From the NCBI GenBank assembly GCA_027886175.1, contig JAJNNQ010000137.1:6514001-6578000 (forward strand): a DNA stretch of 64,000 nt, given 5' to 3'. A program made the translations under genes and the position numbers. The stretch comes from Phylloscopus collybita. Its lineage: Eukaryota; Chordata; Aves; Passeriformes; Phylloscopidae. The notes beneath the pieces were generated by a model. It saw nothing but the letters and a program-made list of their open reading frames with translations, made no database searches and was not told where the DNA came from. Shown here piece by piece: positions 50,901-63,434 of this stretch. Each line of letters opens with the position of its first letter. The stretch's first letter is position 1.

Positions 50901-53324
50901 TCTGAAATCTGACACGTTGCATCAGTGTTTCCCAACCCTTCCTCGGCTCAGACAGCTATTTTGTTGTAATATGTATGGTCTTCCCAGCAGATCCTGCACA
51001 TCCACACCTTTAAATGGAATGTAACACTTTTCTGAAGCAAAATTACAAAAAAACTCAGGATCTCTTGCCATGGCTTGCCAAAGGAGCACGGGCATTTTTT
51101 CATGGTGTTTTGTTCCAGAGTTACACTCAGTTTAAGTGTGTGGTTATGGAGCATCATTGGCAGGTGCAGATTTAGCAAAGTCCACACACATACAGAATTA
51201 TCTTGTGCTTTGTGAAATTATTGTAATACTGTGCAGCCCCTAAGCTGCCATGGCTGTACCCAGACCTGAAAAACGGTCAGAAGGACAGAAGCGAAAGAGG
51301 GGAAGATTTGTGAGGGGCAGAAAGTTGGAAGGACTCACCAAGGACACACCTGATGACCAGCAATGGCTGAGATCAATCTGTTATTCTGTTGTCTTAATTC
51401 CTCACTCAGTGCCTCATAAAAGACAGTGGTCAGATGATAGCTCTGAGTCAAACATCAATTTAAACAGCAATTTAAGGGATAACTTGAGTCATCACATTGC
51501 CTGGTTTCGGTGCAAGAGCTGCCTGGTACCTCAGACCCCTGGCAGGGGAATGAGTCAGGCCAGCTCAGCTGCAGCCCCCAAGAGAGGAACACGAGTGGTC
51601 AGCATTGTCTCCCATCTGTCAGCCACTCATTCCTGGAATTCCTGTTCCTTCTAAAAGGCACATCGTATGTGCCTTTTGCCTTTTGACCACAAGAAAATTA
51701 CAGTCCATGGTTCACGTGATGAAGAAATTTGGCCACAACTGCATTTTACTCATGACAAGCCTTCTCCCCCCAGCACTGTGGGCACTGAAACTCTAGAAAG
51801 CGCTCAAAAAAGCCTCAGGGATCTTTCTAGATGAAAAGCAACACATGAATGTAAAACATTACCATTTTATTTTAAATGAAAAGCAGTGTATTGGAATAAA
51901 AAAAAATTAATAAACTGGCTGCACTTTAGACAGAATGATTCATTGGAAATACTTAATATGAAAAAATTCCCTTCTTGTTAATATTATAGCCAAAAGTGCA
52001 TAGACATTCTATCATATGATCATCACAGGACATTTGTAATATGTACTTTGGCATTTTGAAATCACGTGAATCAAGTATTATGTATTTTAATTGCCTGTTG
52101 CTGTTTGTATTTTTTTTTAGTCAAACTGAAGAATTAAAAGCCAAATCATCCTTTAATTTAAATCCTTCTTTGTGAGGCAGGGAATTGCATTTTACGCCAT
52201 GCCTGCACCTTTGAGTTTTACCACACTATAACCTTAAATAATAGTAATAACAGTTTTACTGTAACAGAAACAAAGTGGAATATTTTATAGGGGCAGACAC
52301 AAGTGGAGTCAGCTGCTGTGGGATTCCCCTAGCTTAGTTTTAGCTGTCTGCAAGCAGACGTCTCGTCTAAGCAGGTCATGAAGGCTGGGGAAGAGGTAGG
52401 TACCCTCAGAGAGAGATTTGTGCCTCCTGCCCTAAATGTTAGAACTGGACTAATTGTTTTGGAAGTGCTTCTGCTGGTTGTACAAGGCAGCACCTGACCA
52501 GCTTCAGCTAGATGCCTTCCTCAGAATTTCTTTAGCTTTGTGTAATTCCTTCACTCAGAGTAGCAAAATGCCTCCCTGTTGCCTGCTCCGCTTTGCAAAC
52601 ACTGACTTGAATCGCAGGAGACTGTGGTTTTCTTTATTCCCCTGTAGCCACTTTAAATGTAATTTATTTTCTAGATTTTTAATTTAATAGAAGTAAATCA
52701 AAGGGAATGCAGGTTGCTGTGGATGTTTTTCCATACCATAATTCTGCAGAAACATCAGTTACGTATTTGAAGAAACATCTGCTATACACATAGGTGAACA
52801 TATATATAGGGGCTGAACAATATGACTTCAGAGCTTGCAGGGTTTTCTTTACACAAAGCCAGGGGCATAAAAGGGATTTCCTCCAAGTTTTCCTGTGTGT
52901 TAATAATGAAGATCAGGATGCCACCTTTGCTTCCTCCCCTTCTGAGCATACAGTGAAAGGAAATGGTTCTGGATCGAATCACAAAGAGCAGTGGAAAAAA
53001 ACAGACTACACTCCACGCTGGCACTCAGAAGTTTAATTATCCAGCACACTGCATCTTTATGGAAGAAGTAGACAGATAAATCCCATATGTTAATAGTTGG
53101 CCCCCCTGTGGATGACCTTTGGCTCAAATATTCCATATTGTGATTAATGTCACACAGTTGGATCCAAAACATGCTCGTCCCCAGGCTACAGAAGAAAAGG
53201 GGATTTAATTTACCTTCCTAAAACAGAATTTTATTTGATCATTTTTTTCGAGGCTGATTTTATCCCTGCCTGTAGTCTGGGCTCTGAAAAGCTGTTCTGC
53301 ACTCCCTCTGCTAGGACTTAAGAC
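50901..53324. other. Flank with no recognisable gene
   Basis: AT-rich sequence. A 134-codon plus-strand frame at 51250-51654 opens with ATG in a strong Kozak context (GCCATGG), but it shows no known motif, and base composition does not change over it. Confidence 0.45.
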
Positions 53325-53432
53325 CCAGCTTCTTATATTGCCTCCACTACTGGCTCTCTGGGCAACCTGAAATAAGTCATTTTGCCTCAGGTTCTGGTCT
53401 AGTAGAACAGAGAAAATAACTGTGACTTCCTT
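53325..53432 (+). mobile_element. MIR-like SINE relic
   Basis: The string 'gcctccactactggctctct' then 'gggcaacctgaaataagtca' then 'ttttgcctcaggttctggtc' parallels the MIR core (ctgccacttactggctgtgtgaccttgg...aagtcacttaacctctctgtgcctcagtttcc). It contains small insertions and is strongly diverged. Confidence 0.5.
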
Positions 53433-54631
53433 ACTGACACCATTTGATCTTGCAGGTAGAAGACTCTGTGAGGTTCATCTTCAGATAAAATTAGATATTG
53501 ACTGCTAGAACCTCAAAGTCTCATAGGATTAGGTCAGAAAATTATAGATATGCTTGGATTGTGGTTTTCTGGCCACCTTCTCCCCTAATCTTGCCATGTT
53601 TATGTGCCTTTGCTTGCCTTCTCATGTCATGATAGTGATCTTACATCATTCGAGTTACACAAATTGTACCCCAGGCACAGGTAAGCACGCACCAAGATCT
53701 CTGAGCCCATGTGTCAGTTTGATCCTGAAGGACACAGGATCTGTGGGAAGGATACACATCCTATGTAAAATTCAGATACACAGTGCCTAACATTCCGTGG
53801 CACTTTTCTGGGGAAATCAGATCCTCAAAGATACATTTACAGGTGGGCTCAGGGTTGTAATGCAGAACATTTTAACAGACTCAACAACACGTCCTGGCAT
53901 CCTCTGTAGGGCCAAAGCCTTGAGGTGCTGCAAGTAATGATACCAGAATTCCTGCCCATTTGGCTTCTCTAGAATCATGTCTGACACAGAAAGCTTCATT
54001 CAGCTAATTTAGCCACTGCTAAAACTGTAACAGCCCTCAAGTTTAGGCTGAGCCTGCATTTCTGCCTGCCTCTTAGATGAGATGAAGCAACAAAGCCTGA
54101 TGAAGTCTTGGAAAATGCCCCTACTCCTGTGAAGATCACAAGGAATTTTGCTTTTACTGGGCCTAAAAAGACATGTCCAGCTGTCTTCCCAGGGATGACA
54201 CAGGAAAGTTCAGCTGTAATAGCTGGAGACCCAGAAAAACGTGAGACAAAGCCTCTGAGGAGGTCTGTCCCTGCCTCCAGCCAGAACACAGCTGGACTGT
54301 TGTGCAGGGTGGGCAATTTTTTCCATTCCCAAGCTGGTTTATTTACCCAGGATGACAGGCTGTTAGCAGATTGTACTTGGGGTGGCCCTACAGCAATTGG
54401 AACAGACAATCTCATGTCATTTCCCACTACAAGAAATAATCAAGTGCTCTTTCCTCAGTGAAAGGGAAGATGGGCAGATATTCTCTGCAAATTGCAAGGG
54501 ACAAGTAGCTTTATTTCTGTCTTTTGTGCAGCAATGGTTGCACTCTGTGGGCTTTCAATGGACTTGCAGAGGATCATGCACATGGATCAAGACTCTACAG
54601 CATCTTCCATCACAGGATCTCAAAATGCTCG

Positions 54632-54720
54632 TTAACAACTTGTTTTGGCTGGGATAGAATTAGTTTTCCTCCTAGTAGCTGATACTGAAAGATATCCTTA
54701 ACTATGGTGTTTGCAGCATG
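54632..54720 (+). mobile_element. Fragment resembling an avian ERVL-type LTR
   Basis: The sequence 'tgttttggctgggatagaat' continuing into 'tagttttcctcctagtagct' resembles the start of a common bird ERVL-class LTR (tggctgggatagagttaattttcttcatagtagct). Only the first 60-90 bases match, and no internal retroviral sequence is present. The identification is from memory of the family. Confidence 0.5.
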
Positions 54721-54765
54721 CCCATGGTTATTGATGTCTTACAGTATCAGCTACTAGGAGGAAAA
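54664..54765. repeat. Perfect 24-bp inverted repeat with 54-bp spacer
   Basis: The arm at 54664-54687 (ending in CTAGTAGCTGATACTG) is the exact reverse complement of the arm at 54742-54765 (starting CAGTATCAGCTACTAG). The left arm lies in the LTR-like sequence and the right arm is an inverted copy of that piece. As RNA it would fold into a long perfect stem with a 54-nt loop. Confidence 0.9.
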
Positions 54766-54883
54766 TTCATGCCCACAATATATAAGCATGTCTAATTTAG
54801 AAATGAAAAACTAGATTTTCAACTTCCAACCCTAGCTGAACTTAGTAGGAGAATTAGAGATCACCATTCCTAAAAATAAAGTG

Positions 54884-54908
54884 AAAAAAAAAAAAAAAGA
54901 AAAAAAAA
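54884..54908 (+). repeat. Poly-A tract
   Basis: A run of 15 A, one G, then 9 A on the plus strand, followed by CC. It could be the tail of a retrotransposed sequence, but I could not identify one. Confidence 0.85.
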
Positions 54909-57900
54909 CCCACAACACCTGCTAGCCTTTTATATCTAAAGCAAAAGTTGAATCTCTAGGTGTTGACTTCCCTGTATTTCTATGTGGGATTTCCTATGCA
55001 GAAATCCATGAACATTAGGGGTTATGCTGTGCCAAGGAGAGAGTCTTGAGCAAGCTCAGCATCTCAGACCTTCTGTGCAGGCTCTGCAGAACTGGTGGGT
55101 CCATGCTGAAATAGTTTTGTGTGCATGCAAATCCCCTTGCATGGGCAGGTTAGCAAATTTATCCCACCCCAACAGTTGCTGAGCACCTAGAAAGCTTAAT
55201 ATGGCCAAGTTGCTCTAGTTTTCCGTAATTTCCATAAATACAAAAAAAGCCACAGGATGGCAGATGAATTAGGAAGCAGTAGGGGTGACAGGGACTTCCA
55301 AGCCAACACACTGGGCTAGTAGCAATTCTGAGAACAGGAGTCAGAGCTCCAGGTTCTTACTGTCCCAGTAACAGGCAGGTTGCACACTGGAGTAGGTACC
55401 CACCCCAGAACTGGGTCTGTGATCACCACATGGCATCTTCAAGTGGCTCAGGCCCATCTTAGGCAGTCACACCATAAAATTCTGCCTGGATTACCTCTAG
55501 TCCTGCATGCAGTTGGGATTTCTGGGGTCATTCTTCCTGGGGAAGTTGTGCTAAAATAAGTTCAAAGTCTATCTGATTCTTTCTCAGTGAGTCATTCATC
55601 ATGGGAGTGCTTGTCTTGGTCTCCTAGACACATGGGGAGAACTGTGGGAAGAAACTGAAGAGACAAAGTAAATGGGATAGAATCCCAGGGGAAAGCAGAG
55701 CCATAGCCTGCACTTCCAACCATGGCTGAGAAGCTGGGTTGTGTATTAGTGTATTGTGTAAATCAAGAAAGAAAATATGGGGAATGCTGTATCAGGGCCT
55801 TCAGCAATGTTGTGAAGGCACAGTGTGAGCACAGTAGGTCCATTTCAGCTTAATCAGTTTAGAATTTCAGCTGAGTCTCTTGTCACCAATTCTGCTACAA
55901 ATAGTAATGGAGTAATGACAGCAAAGCAAGCAATTAACTGAAATAGGTTTCAAACTATTTTCCTGGTTTCCCGCTTGAAATAAATCATTATTCTGTCCCT
56001 AACTCTTCATTTTTATTGTCTGCCCCCTGTGGTTTAGTAACCAGCTGGTATTCCTTATGAAGAAATCAGCAGGTTGATTGACGCTGTGGCTACCCTGAAG
56101 TCCTCTGAGGCTTTCTTATTGACTGACCATATCTTAGATAAGGTTGCCAGTAAATTATAGCTCTGCTTAAGAGCATCTGCCTCAGGGCTGCTCTCCCCTC
56201 ATTATAAATCCTGATCTAATCCTACACGTCTCCTCAATTATTGGAGAGTACAATTCAAGAAGGGGCTTCCCCAGTGAACATCAAACGAGATAAACTATTC
56301 CTACATAAGGTAAACATGACTACTCAAGAGTGAAGCGAAGCATTTTCAGGCCAGTCTCCTGATTTTCATGTGGTTTCCGAAGGAAAAACATATCACCACT
56401 CCTACTAATGTTGGCTGTTATTTCACCACAATCAGTTCTAAAAATCAGCTTGAAGGTTCCACCTGTCAGAAGAACTACTTGTAAGTATTTCTATCTGCAA
56501 GAACATCTTGTGTTATAATTCAGGTGACAGCCTTAGGAAAGGTATTGGGTAAGTCACTTTAGAGTCCCCAGCCTACCATAGAAACCCTTGGGAGGTGCTT
56601 CATGGCCATGCCAAAATACAGGAAAGACATTTAATTTATGAGATCAATGAATGCGAAAGAGCAAATGGAAAAGGGACAAGCTTATCTTAACATCTTGTTG
56701 TGTTAGGCAGATAAATTATGTTCTGGATTGCTGGATGAGTTTCAACACATCAGTGCTGATGGAGATGAGTTAGTCCATCTTAAAACTCAGTGAGCAAAAG
56801 TATCTCATTAGTGGAGTCATCCTATTACCCTGAATAAAGGGTGAGGAAAGGATCCTGTTAGTGCTCCTGTTGGATCACTATCTGCTCCAAGTTCCAGTAA
56901 CAGAGACAGTTGCTGTCACTTTCTTTGGTGTTACACACACCCCACCGAACTTTGCAGGTCCTGCCTGAGCTCTGGCCCAGCTTGAACCTTGCCTTTGGTG
57001 AGAACCCTTTCTCTGGAAAAAGCCTTACATTGCATGTTGACTTTATGCAAATATAAAAACAAAGTTTGAGCACTATTAGATGTGTGACTTATTTACAGTT
57101 TTGTATTTTCACCAGGATAAATGGGAAGAAACAGGATTTATTTCATTCAGGGGAAAATGTGCATTTAGGAATTAAATTAATGGAATCTGTAAACCCACAC
57201 CAAGGTTACATGGCAGTTTGACTCAGGGTAACATTAATGACTTATTCTAATTATTCATCAATGTCTCAGATTATGTTTATTCCACAGCATTTCCTTTTGT
57301 CTAAGGGAAGATTATCGTTCACCCAGCTCCAAACACAGAGTGAATTTTGACATCTCTGGTGGGAAATCAACAATCTGTCCCATTGCTGCTGTCATCTGTG
57401 TGAGCTGTTTACTAGATCATTAAATTGTGCTGAGCTGGATTGGGATGTCAGGCAACAGAAACAGGAGGACTCATCTAGGGGCATGGTGGGACTACCCACA
57501 GATCATCCTTCCTCAGCCTAGGCTGCAGCCCAAGGAAACCCTGCCTGTCCTGGGGCAGGCCTCACAGGATCCTCTTGAGAACCCATCTTGTGCTTCCTCC
57601 TGATCAATCATAGTATAAAGACATTAAAAGTCTGTAAAGAGGGGCTGTAGTGTTCAGGTTAAAAATCTTTCACAACCCATTTACAAAAGTAAATTCCCAA
57701 GGGCTATTAGAGACAAGATACAAGAAAAGGGCAAACATACCTGATACTCCACTCACAGTCTCTAGATACTCTCAGCCTCCTGAGCTGACTGCAGATTTCT
57801 ACTAATTTCTACAAATAGATGAAGATTTCTAGATACAACCCTCCATCGATTGTTTTCCCTTCCACCTGTCCAACCTCCCCTTAAATTCATGTGAGACTCG

Positions 57901-59074
57901 GGCAGTATCTTTTGGCATGAAATTTGAAAGCTCAGTAATCTCATTCTGCACTGGTTACTAAGGTTTTTTGTAAGTGTTAATCACTATTTCTTAGTACAAT
58001 TCTACTTAAAGGAAACATTATCCTATGGTCAATGGAGGCAAACTTCTATAGACTTCTCTGGTGTTAGATCTCAGCAGTATAGTTTAACCTAAGCCCCCTC
58101 AAAATCAGTAAGAGATTCTTAATTTTTGTCAGGTCCACAGTTTCTGGCTTACTGGAAAAAACAGCCCAAATTAAAATATAGTCAAAGTGAAGTTTCACCT
58201 CTCCCTAAGTACCCAGTATCCTTTATTGCAGTTCTGGCTTTGTAATCCTGCTTTAATTTCTAGCAGGATTCATCAAAACAATAATTTCACTTCAAAAAAC
58301 TACAGAGTGTTGTTTTTTTTTAAGGCTAGATGAAAGGCTGAATGGTGAAGGGGCTGCCCTCACAACAATTACCAAAACAAATAGGTTCAAAAAAAAGCCC
58401 TGCTCTCATTTACATGGCTACAGGACTCATCTTACTAAATTGTGTCCCCTTTTATCAAAGGATTTAAATCTGAATTATCTCCTTGTAATTCCCTCAAATT
58501 TGTGCCATTTGTATTCTGGTTTTGATCAGCTGATTCTTCTGTGTTATTAAGGAAGGCAGAGGCAACCTGTAAATACAGCATACTTCAGTACACTCCTTTA
58601 TTTATGTGCTTACAGATAACTTCAATATTTCCCCAAACAAGATGTGCCACTGTGACCCATAGAGTCAATACATATTGCATTTGCATTCTTTTATAATGCA
58701 AGGCAGTTGTAGAATTACGTACAAATAGACCTCTGGGGGCCTGACCTCCCAGCTGTATTAAATAAATCCCCTTAGCACAAAGGAGGAAGAAAGGGAAACA
58801 AAGGGCTTCCTGCTGGCTTTTCCTGGAAGCATAGAAGTGAAATAATTCACTTCAGTGTCCCGTGGAAATAAAGGATGGTTAGAAAACATCAGAAATCAAT
58901 CTTCAGAAAAATATAGCCCCAGAAGTGAGAGGATGAACAACTTGGCTGTAGAGAAGAGTGGCCCTGCAGAAAGCATTTAGTCTTTACTTGGACTAGATGT
59001 CCTTGAGCTGCTGGGGAAATCATAGGGGGAAAGTGCACCACTTGGATGCACATTGTTACAGGGTGGGTTTTGGC
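54909..59074. other. Flank with no recognisable gene
   Basis: AT-rich single-copy-looking sequence. ORFs are sparse (72 codons or fewer). No repeat family, exon or RNA gene is recognised. Confidence 0.45.
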
Positions 59075-59106
59075 AGGAGTTTATATAAACTCCTCTGAGA
59101 GGAGTT
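59075..59106. repeat. Overlapping palindromes
   Basis: A perfect 20-bp palindrome, AGGAGTTTATATAAACTCCT (59075-59094), overlaps a second hairpin at 59088-59106 with 9-bp perfect arms (AACTCCTCT / AGAGGAGTT) around a single G. The central AACTCCT can pair with either flanking AGGAGTT. Confidence 0.9.
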
Positions 59107-61189
59107 ACACTGAGTTGCAAATTTGTCTTTATTGGTACACATACAATACTCAATCTGACTCTGATCTGATAAAAACAGCTGTTCAGAAATAATTTCTGGC
59201 TTTCTTGGAAAATACTTAAACAAAAACTGGAAAACAATTTTGTTTCAGTTTAAAATCAAACATTTTTTTCAAGGTTTGTTCATTTATTAACCAAAACCCA
59301 TATGCCTTCATAAAACTTTTAACAAATATTTCCATTTTGTCTGAAAACCTGTTTCTGAGGGAAAAGAAATCTTCTTTTGGAAATACCAATTCTCCTAGCA
59401 AAAGTGATGTCAGACTTTGGGTGATCCTGGGCACACCCTGTGATGTGGGTGATTCTGTTTGTTCTTCCTTATGGAAACTTCCTATGCATTAAAGCCTGGA
59501 TAAATGGCATTTCCAGTGCCTGTAGCACTAAGTCCTTCCCTGTGTGTCTCTCATTGTCTGTATTCCCTGGACTTAATGGCAGTGGAGGGATATTTCATTC
59601 ATCTCCTATGATGAGTGGTGTTTTTTTCGTATGTTCATTCCCAGAAAGAGACAGAATGGAAAATCAACGTTTTTTTCTAATTCATCTATGTGTTAACAGA
59701 ATGAATTTTGGAGAGGGAAGCTCAGCAGTGTTTACTCATGGCCCCTTGGTTTTGTCCACTGATGTAATTGTCCTAGTCTCACAGCATCCAGAGTGGAGAC
59801 ACACGTTTTGTTTGCAATTAAGTGAATGGAAAAAGGCTGGCAGAAGTGTTCCCTGTGGCACATTTCATTTCAGAGACTGCTGAGATCAAGGGATCAGAGG
59901 GAGCAAGCTGAAGCTTAGCATGTGTCACCAGCCCTCCTAGGACCTGCCACATCTTGCATACAAACATGATTTTACCAGTCCAAGCACTGAACCTGAGGCC
60001 CTGTTTGCATATGACAGCACATGCCAGATTTTTGTTTGCAAAATCCAAAGTGGGAATGACGGGGATATAATCAAAAGTCCCTGAGTGGGAAGTGTGAGAC
60101 AAATGGTTCTGGTTCTGGTTTCAATCCATCTCCTTGGTTAATCTTATTATTCAGGGACTACTTAGAGCCATCTCATGCTCATTTAAACTAAATACATAAC
60201 CCAATTAAAAGAATCCTGAGCTATTTAGATCTATGGAATTAGGCTAAATTTCCATGCTTATGACATTTTAGGTGATTCAGGGCTCTAGAGCATGAATATC
60301 TGTATCACCAGTTTATCTTCTCCCATCTCAACTGTCATTAATAAACTGTACATATGGGTTAGGAGATTGTCATATTTCATATATGACACAAGAGTTCTAG
60401 CCAATTCCTAAATTACTGGATACTGTAATCCCCTGGTACAGCTCTATGTCTGACTACAGGATACAGGACTTGGGTCTGCAGATCCACTTGGGTGCCTGGG
60501 ATCATGGGAATGTGCTGAGGTGATGGCAAGAAAGGACAGAGGAAAAGGGTGGAGCTGGAAGCATTTGGTCCATCAGCACAACAGCTTTCCTAGCAGAGCT
60601 GGAGTCTTCCCAAAGGCCTGATGGCTTTTTTCTGCTGGAGGAAATAATCTGCTAACTAGAGAGTTCACAGTGGAAGGAAATGAGGAGAAGGGGGTAGTTA
60701 GATGAAACAATGAAATGCTTTTCTCATCAACTGTACTTAAATCCAGCTGCAAGTTGATCTGTTTCGTTAGGAACAGGCAAGCAAGGTATTTGCAAGGGAT
60801 TCTCACAAGGTTGTGATTAAAAACAAAGAATGTGCAAGAAGTTAAGAGTGCTAATTTAACTAAAACAAGGGCAAGAAACGCATGGCAAAGGGAGCTCAGC
60901 AGACAATTCCATGCACAATTTGTTCCCTGGATTTTGTACTATTTATATTCACAAACTATTCATGAACAGATTGCAGAAATTAAAACAAACAAATGAGGAA
61001 ACATTTATTAATTATGGAATAATTGATATACAATATGTTATGAGTTAGGGATAATTCTTGATCTCTAAATTGTATCAGCCAGGGTTGTGTGACTCATAAT
61101 TTGTGCAGTGTCCCTTTGTCACACCAGTCAGAGGCTCTGCAGGACAAACCCAGCACAATTCATCTCAGCTTTGATGCATCAAACAGAGT
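59107..61189. other. Flank with no recognisable gene
   Basis: AT-rich sequence. The 147-codon plus-strand frame at 59440-59883 has no motif or splice context that I can support. Confidence 0.45.
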
Positions 61190-61335
61190 GGGGACCTGGT
61201 GGAGCTGGAGAAGGTGCAGAGGAAGACAGCTGAAGTTCAGGGGATGGAGCAGCTGCCTCACAAGGAGAGGCAGAAAAGGCTGAAACTCAACTGCAGTTTG
61301 GAGAAAAGGCAGCTGAGCAGGGATGTAACTGAGGT
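61190..61335 (+). mobile_element. CR1 LINE internal fragment, forward orientation
   Basis: The stretch 'ggtggagctggagaaggtgc' then 'agaggaagacagctgaagtt' then 'gcctcacaaggagaggcaga' and 'aactgcagtttggagaaaag' matches the CR1 segment '...gtccagaggagggcagtgaag...gcacaagtcttatgaggagcggctgagg...tagcctggagaagagg'. It lies upstream of the 3' UTR part of CR1. Confidence 0.72.
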
Positions 61336-61499
61336 CTGCCTGTTCACAAAGGTGCTGGGTTAAAGGGCAAAGTAATCCATGCATCCCTCAATACTACAAC
61401 AAGTACAGCAACACAGGAGCTGCTTCTTGGGGGGATCCATGGGCTGAGGCACCACTGCCCAAGGTGCTCTGCCTGGGGCCATGGCAGCACCAGGGAGGC

Positions 61500-61536
61500 A
61501 GCCAGGCCTCCCAGGCTGTCCTATGATTCTGTGACA
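61500..61536 (+). mobile_element. Likely CR1 3' terminus
   Basis: The bases 'ggctgtcctatgattctgtg' resemble the terminal CR1 motif (ccattctatgattctatga). It lies about 165 bp past the internal CR1 fragment in the same orientation, so both may belong to one internally deleted insertion. Confidence 0.45.
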
Positions 61537-63315
61537 CCATCAGAGATTGGCTCCCCTTGGTTTTGGTTTGAAAAATCCATGTCAGATCCCACATCCCTGC
61601 TCATGGGTTTGGACTACTAAATGCATTCTTTGGCACTCACACAGGAGCCAGGCTTTCCAGCATCAGAAGTGTTATGAATTAAAAATGGTAGGAAAAGCAG
61701 AATTTGTCCACTTTTATTACTAGAATGAAAGAACCTCGAAGGCAATAAATGTGATTTAATTTCTGTGATTTAATTCAAAGCTCAGCTATAAGGCATTTTG
61801 TGCCCATCTCTTTGGTCAGTAGCAAATGTCAAGGGCAAGGAGTTCACTGAATATCACACATCCTTCCACAGTGTCTTTTATCTCCTCAGCTTGTTTTCCT
61901 GCTTTCCTGACACAGCTTTAAATTGCTTGAAGGTACTTCACTTTCTCCCCCATGCCTTCTCCTTTCACTTCTCTGGGCCCTTTCACACTCTGAATATGCA
62001 TTTGAACCTGACAGACACAGATCCCTGCTATGTGACAAGGCCTTGACATTTTTTCTCCTTTTTTAAAAATATTTTCTTCTTTTGTACCTGCGAATTGCTG
62101 TGAGTGTGGTTTTCTGTCTTCAGCTACAGGGGAGGATAATTTGTGCCTCTCATGGGGTTTAGCAAAACTGCAGGCACTGGTTCTTTCTGCCCAGTTCTGG
62201 AAAAAAAAAATGCACCTGCAGTTGTGTGTCCATGGGTGAAAATAATAAGGATAATGCTGAGACAAGACTGGGAATTTTCCAATGAGCTGTATTTTTACTA
62301 GAAAACAAAGAAAACTCCTGCACCTGAGCTAAGGGGTTTCTGTGGGAATTTTCACACCAGTTCCAGCAACAATGGCATTCCTGGAAAAATCTACACAACA
62401 TGATAATCAGCTTGTCCTACCTCAGAATAGTAAGAATTCAGAATTTAGGGCATTTTCTTAAGATGAGAGAGCCAAGGTCAAATCCTGCTGTGCCTAATTG
62501 ACTCTGAGTCCTCACATCACCAGTGCATGTCCAGCCTGTGAGGCTACCTATGCCTCCTTCTCAATGTCTTCAGTTGAAATTGTCTGACTCAGCTTTAGGA
62601 GGTCTGTCTGACTGCCTCAGCACTCACAGGATTTAGAAAGACTCAGGTTCACAGCTGGGCTTTCATTTAGACAAAATCAGGCCTCCCTTTAGATTGAAAG
62701 TGGTATAAAACTTTTCAAGTTCCAAACACATTATGCATTACCCTGTGCATCCTATTTTATTGAGGCAAAGCCAAAAAAAAAAGCTTTGCTGGTGTTGTTT
62801 CTTTTTCAAATGTCTGTTAATAATTATAAATAACTTTGAAATTCAGGCAGGGTTAGCTCAGATAGGTCAAGGTGCTCCATGAGTATGGCACGGGCTTTTT
62901 TTTCCAATAAGAGGATACACACAAGCATTATCCTTCCCCATGTGAGAAACCAGTGCACATTTACAACCCATTCCCCTCTTTAAGGCTGCAAGAAGAAACC
63001 AGCTGGTCTATCCCCCAACAGATAGCCCTGGCCAGCTGTAGTGGAAGGAAACCTGGTAGTGAAGCTCTAGGAAGAGCTGTCTGCAGCTCTGTGCTGGGCT
63101 CCCACTTCCCCTTCCATGCTGTAACACAGCTAAGGCCAGGGCAGGCTGTGAGACCTGTCTCTCACAGAGCTGCTCTTGCAGGTCCTTCATCATGAATGGC
63201 CTCTCTGGGATTTAAAAGTTCTAGTCCACATCCAGGACCAGGTACCAGAGCATGTAAATATGGCAGTGAAAAGCTTGAAAAGCTTTGGGCAAAGGCATGA
63301 GGAGTGTGGAAGGCT

Positions 63316-63317
<2 letters not shown>
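61537..63317. other. Flank with no recognisable gene
   Basis: Mixed composition with chance ORFs only (115 codons or fewer). A tRNA A-box-like string at 62854-62866 has no matching B box. Confidence 0.45.
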
Positions 63318-63361
<44 letters not shown>

Positions 63362-63389
63362 TAGGTTTGGTTGGTTGGTTGGTTGGTTG

Positions 63390-63434
<45 letters not shown>
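63318..63434. repeat. Compound microsatellite T(43)-(TTGG)n-T(18)-(GT)n
   Basis: On the plus strand there are 43 T at 63318-63360, about six GGTT units at 63365-63389, 18 T at 63390-63407, then (GT)n for 27 bases at 63408-63434. Lengths of such runs are prone to assembly error. Confidence 0.95.

Noticed and set aside
62854..62866. tRNA A-box-like string TAGCTCAGATAGG
   Set aside because: No B box (GGTTCGANTCC) or cloverleaf pairing follows, so it is not a tRNA gene and is too short to call a SINE.
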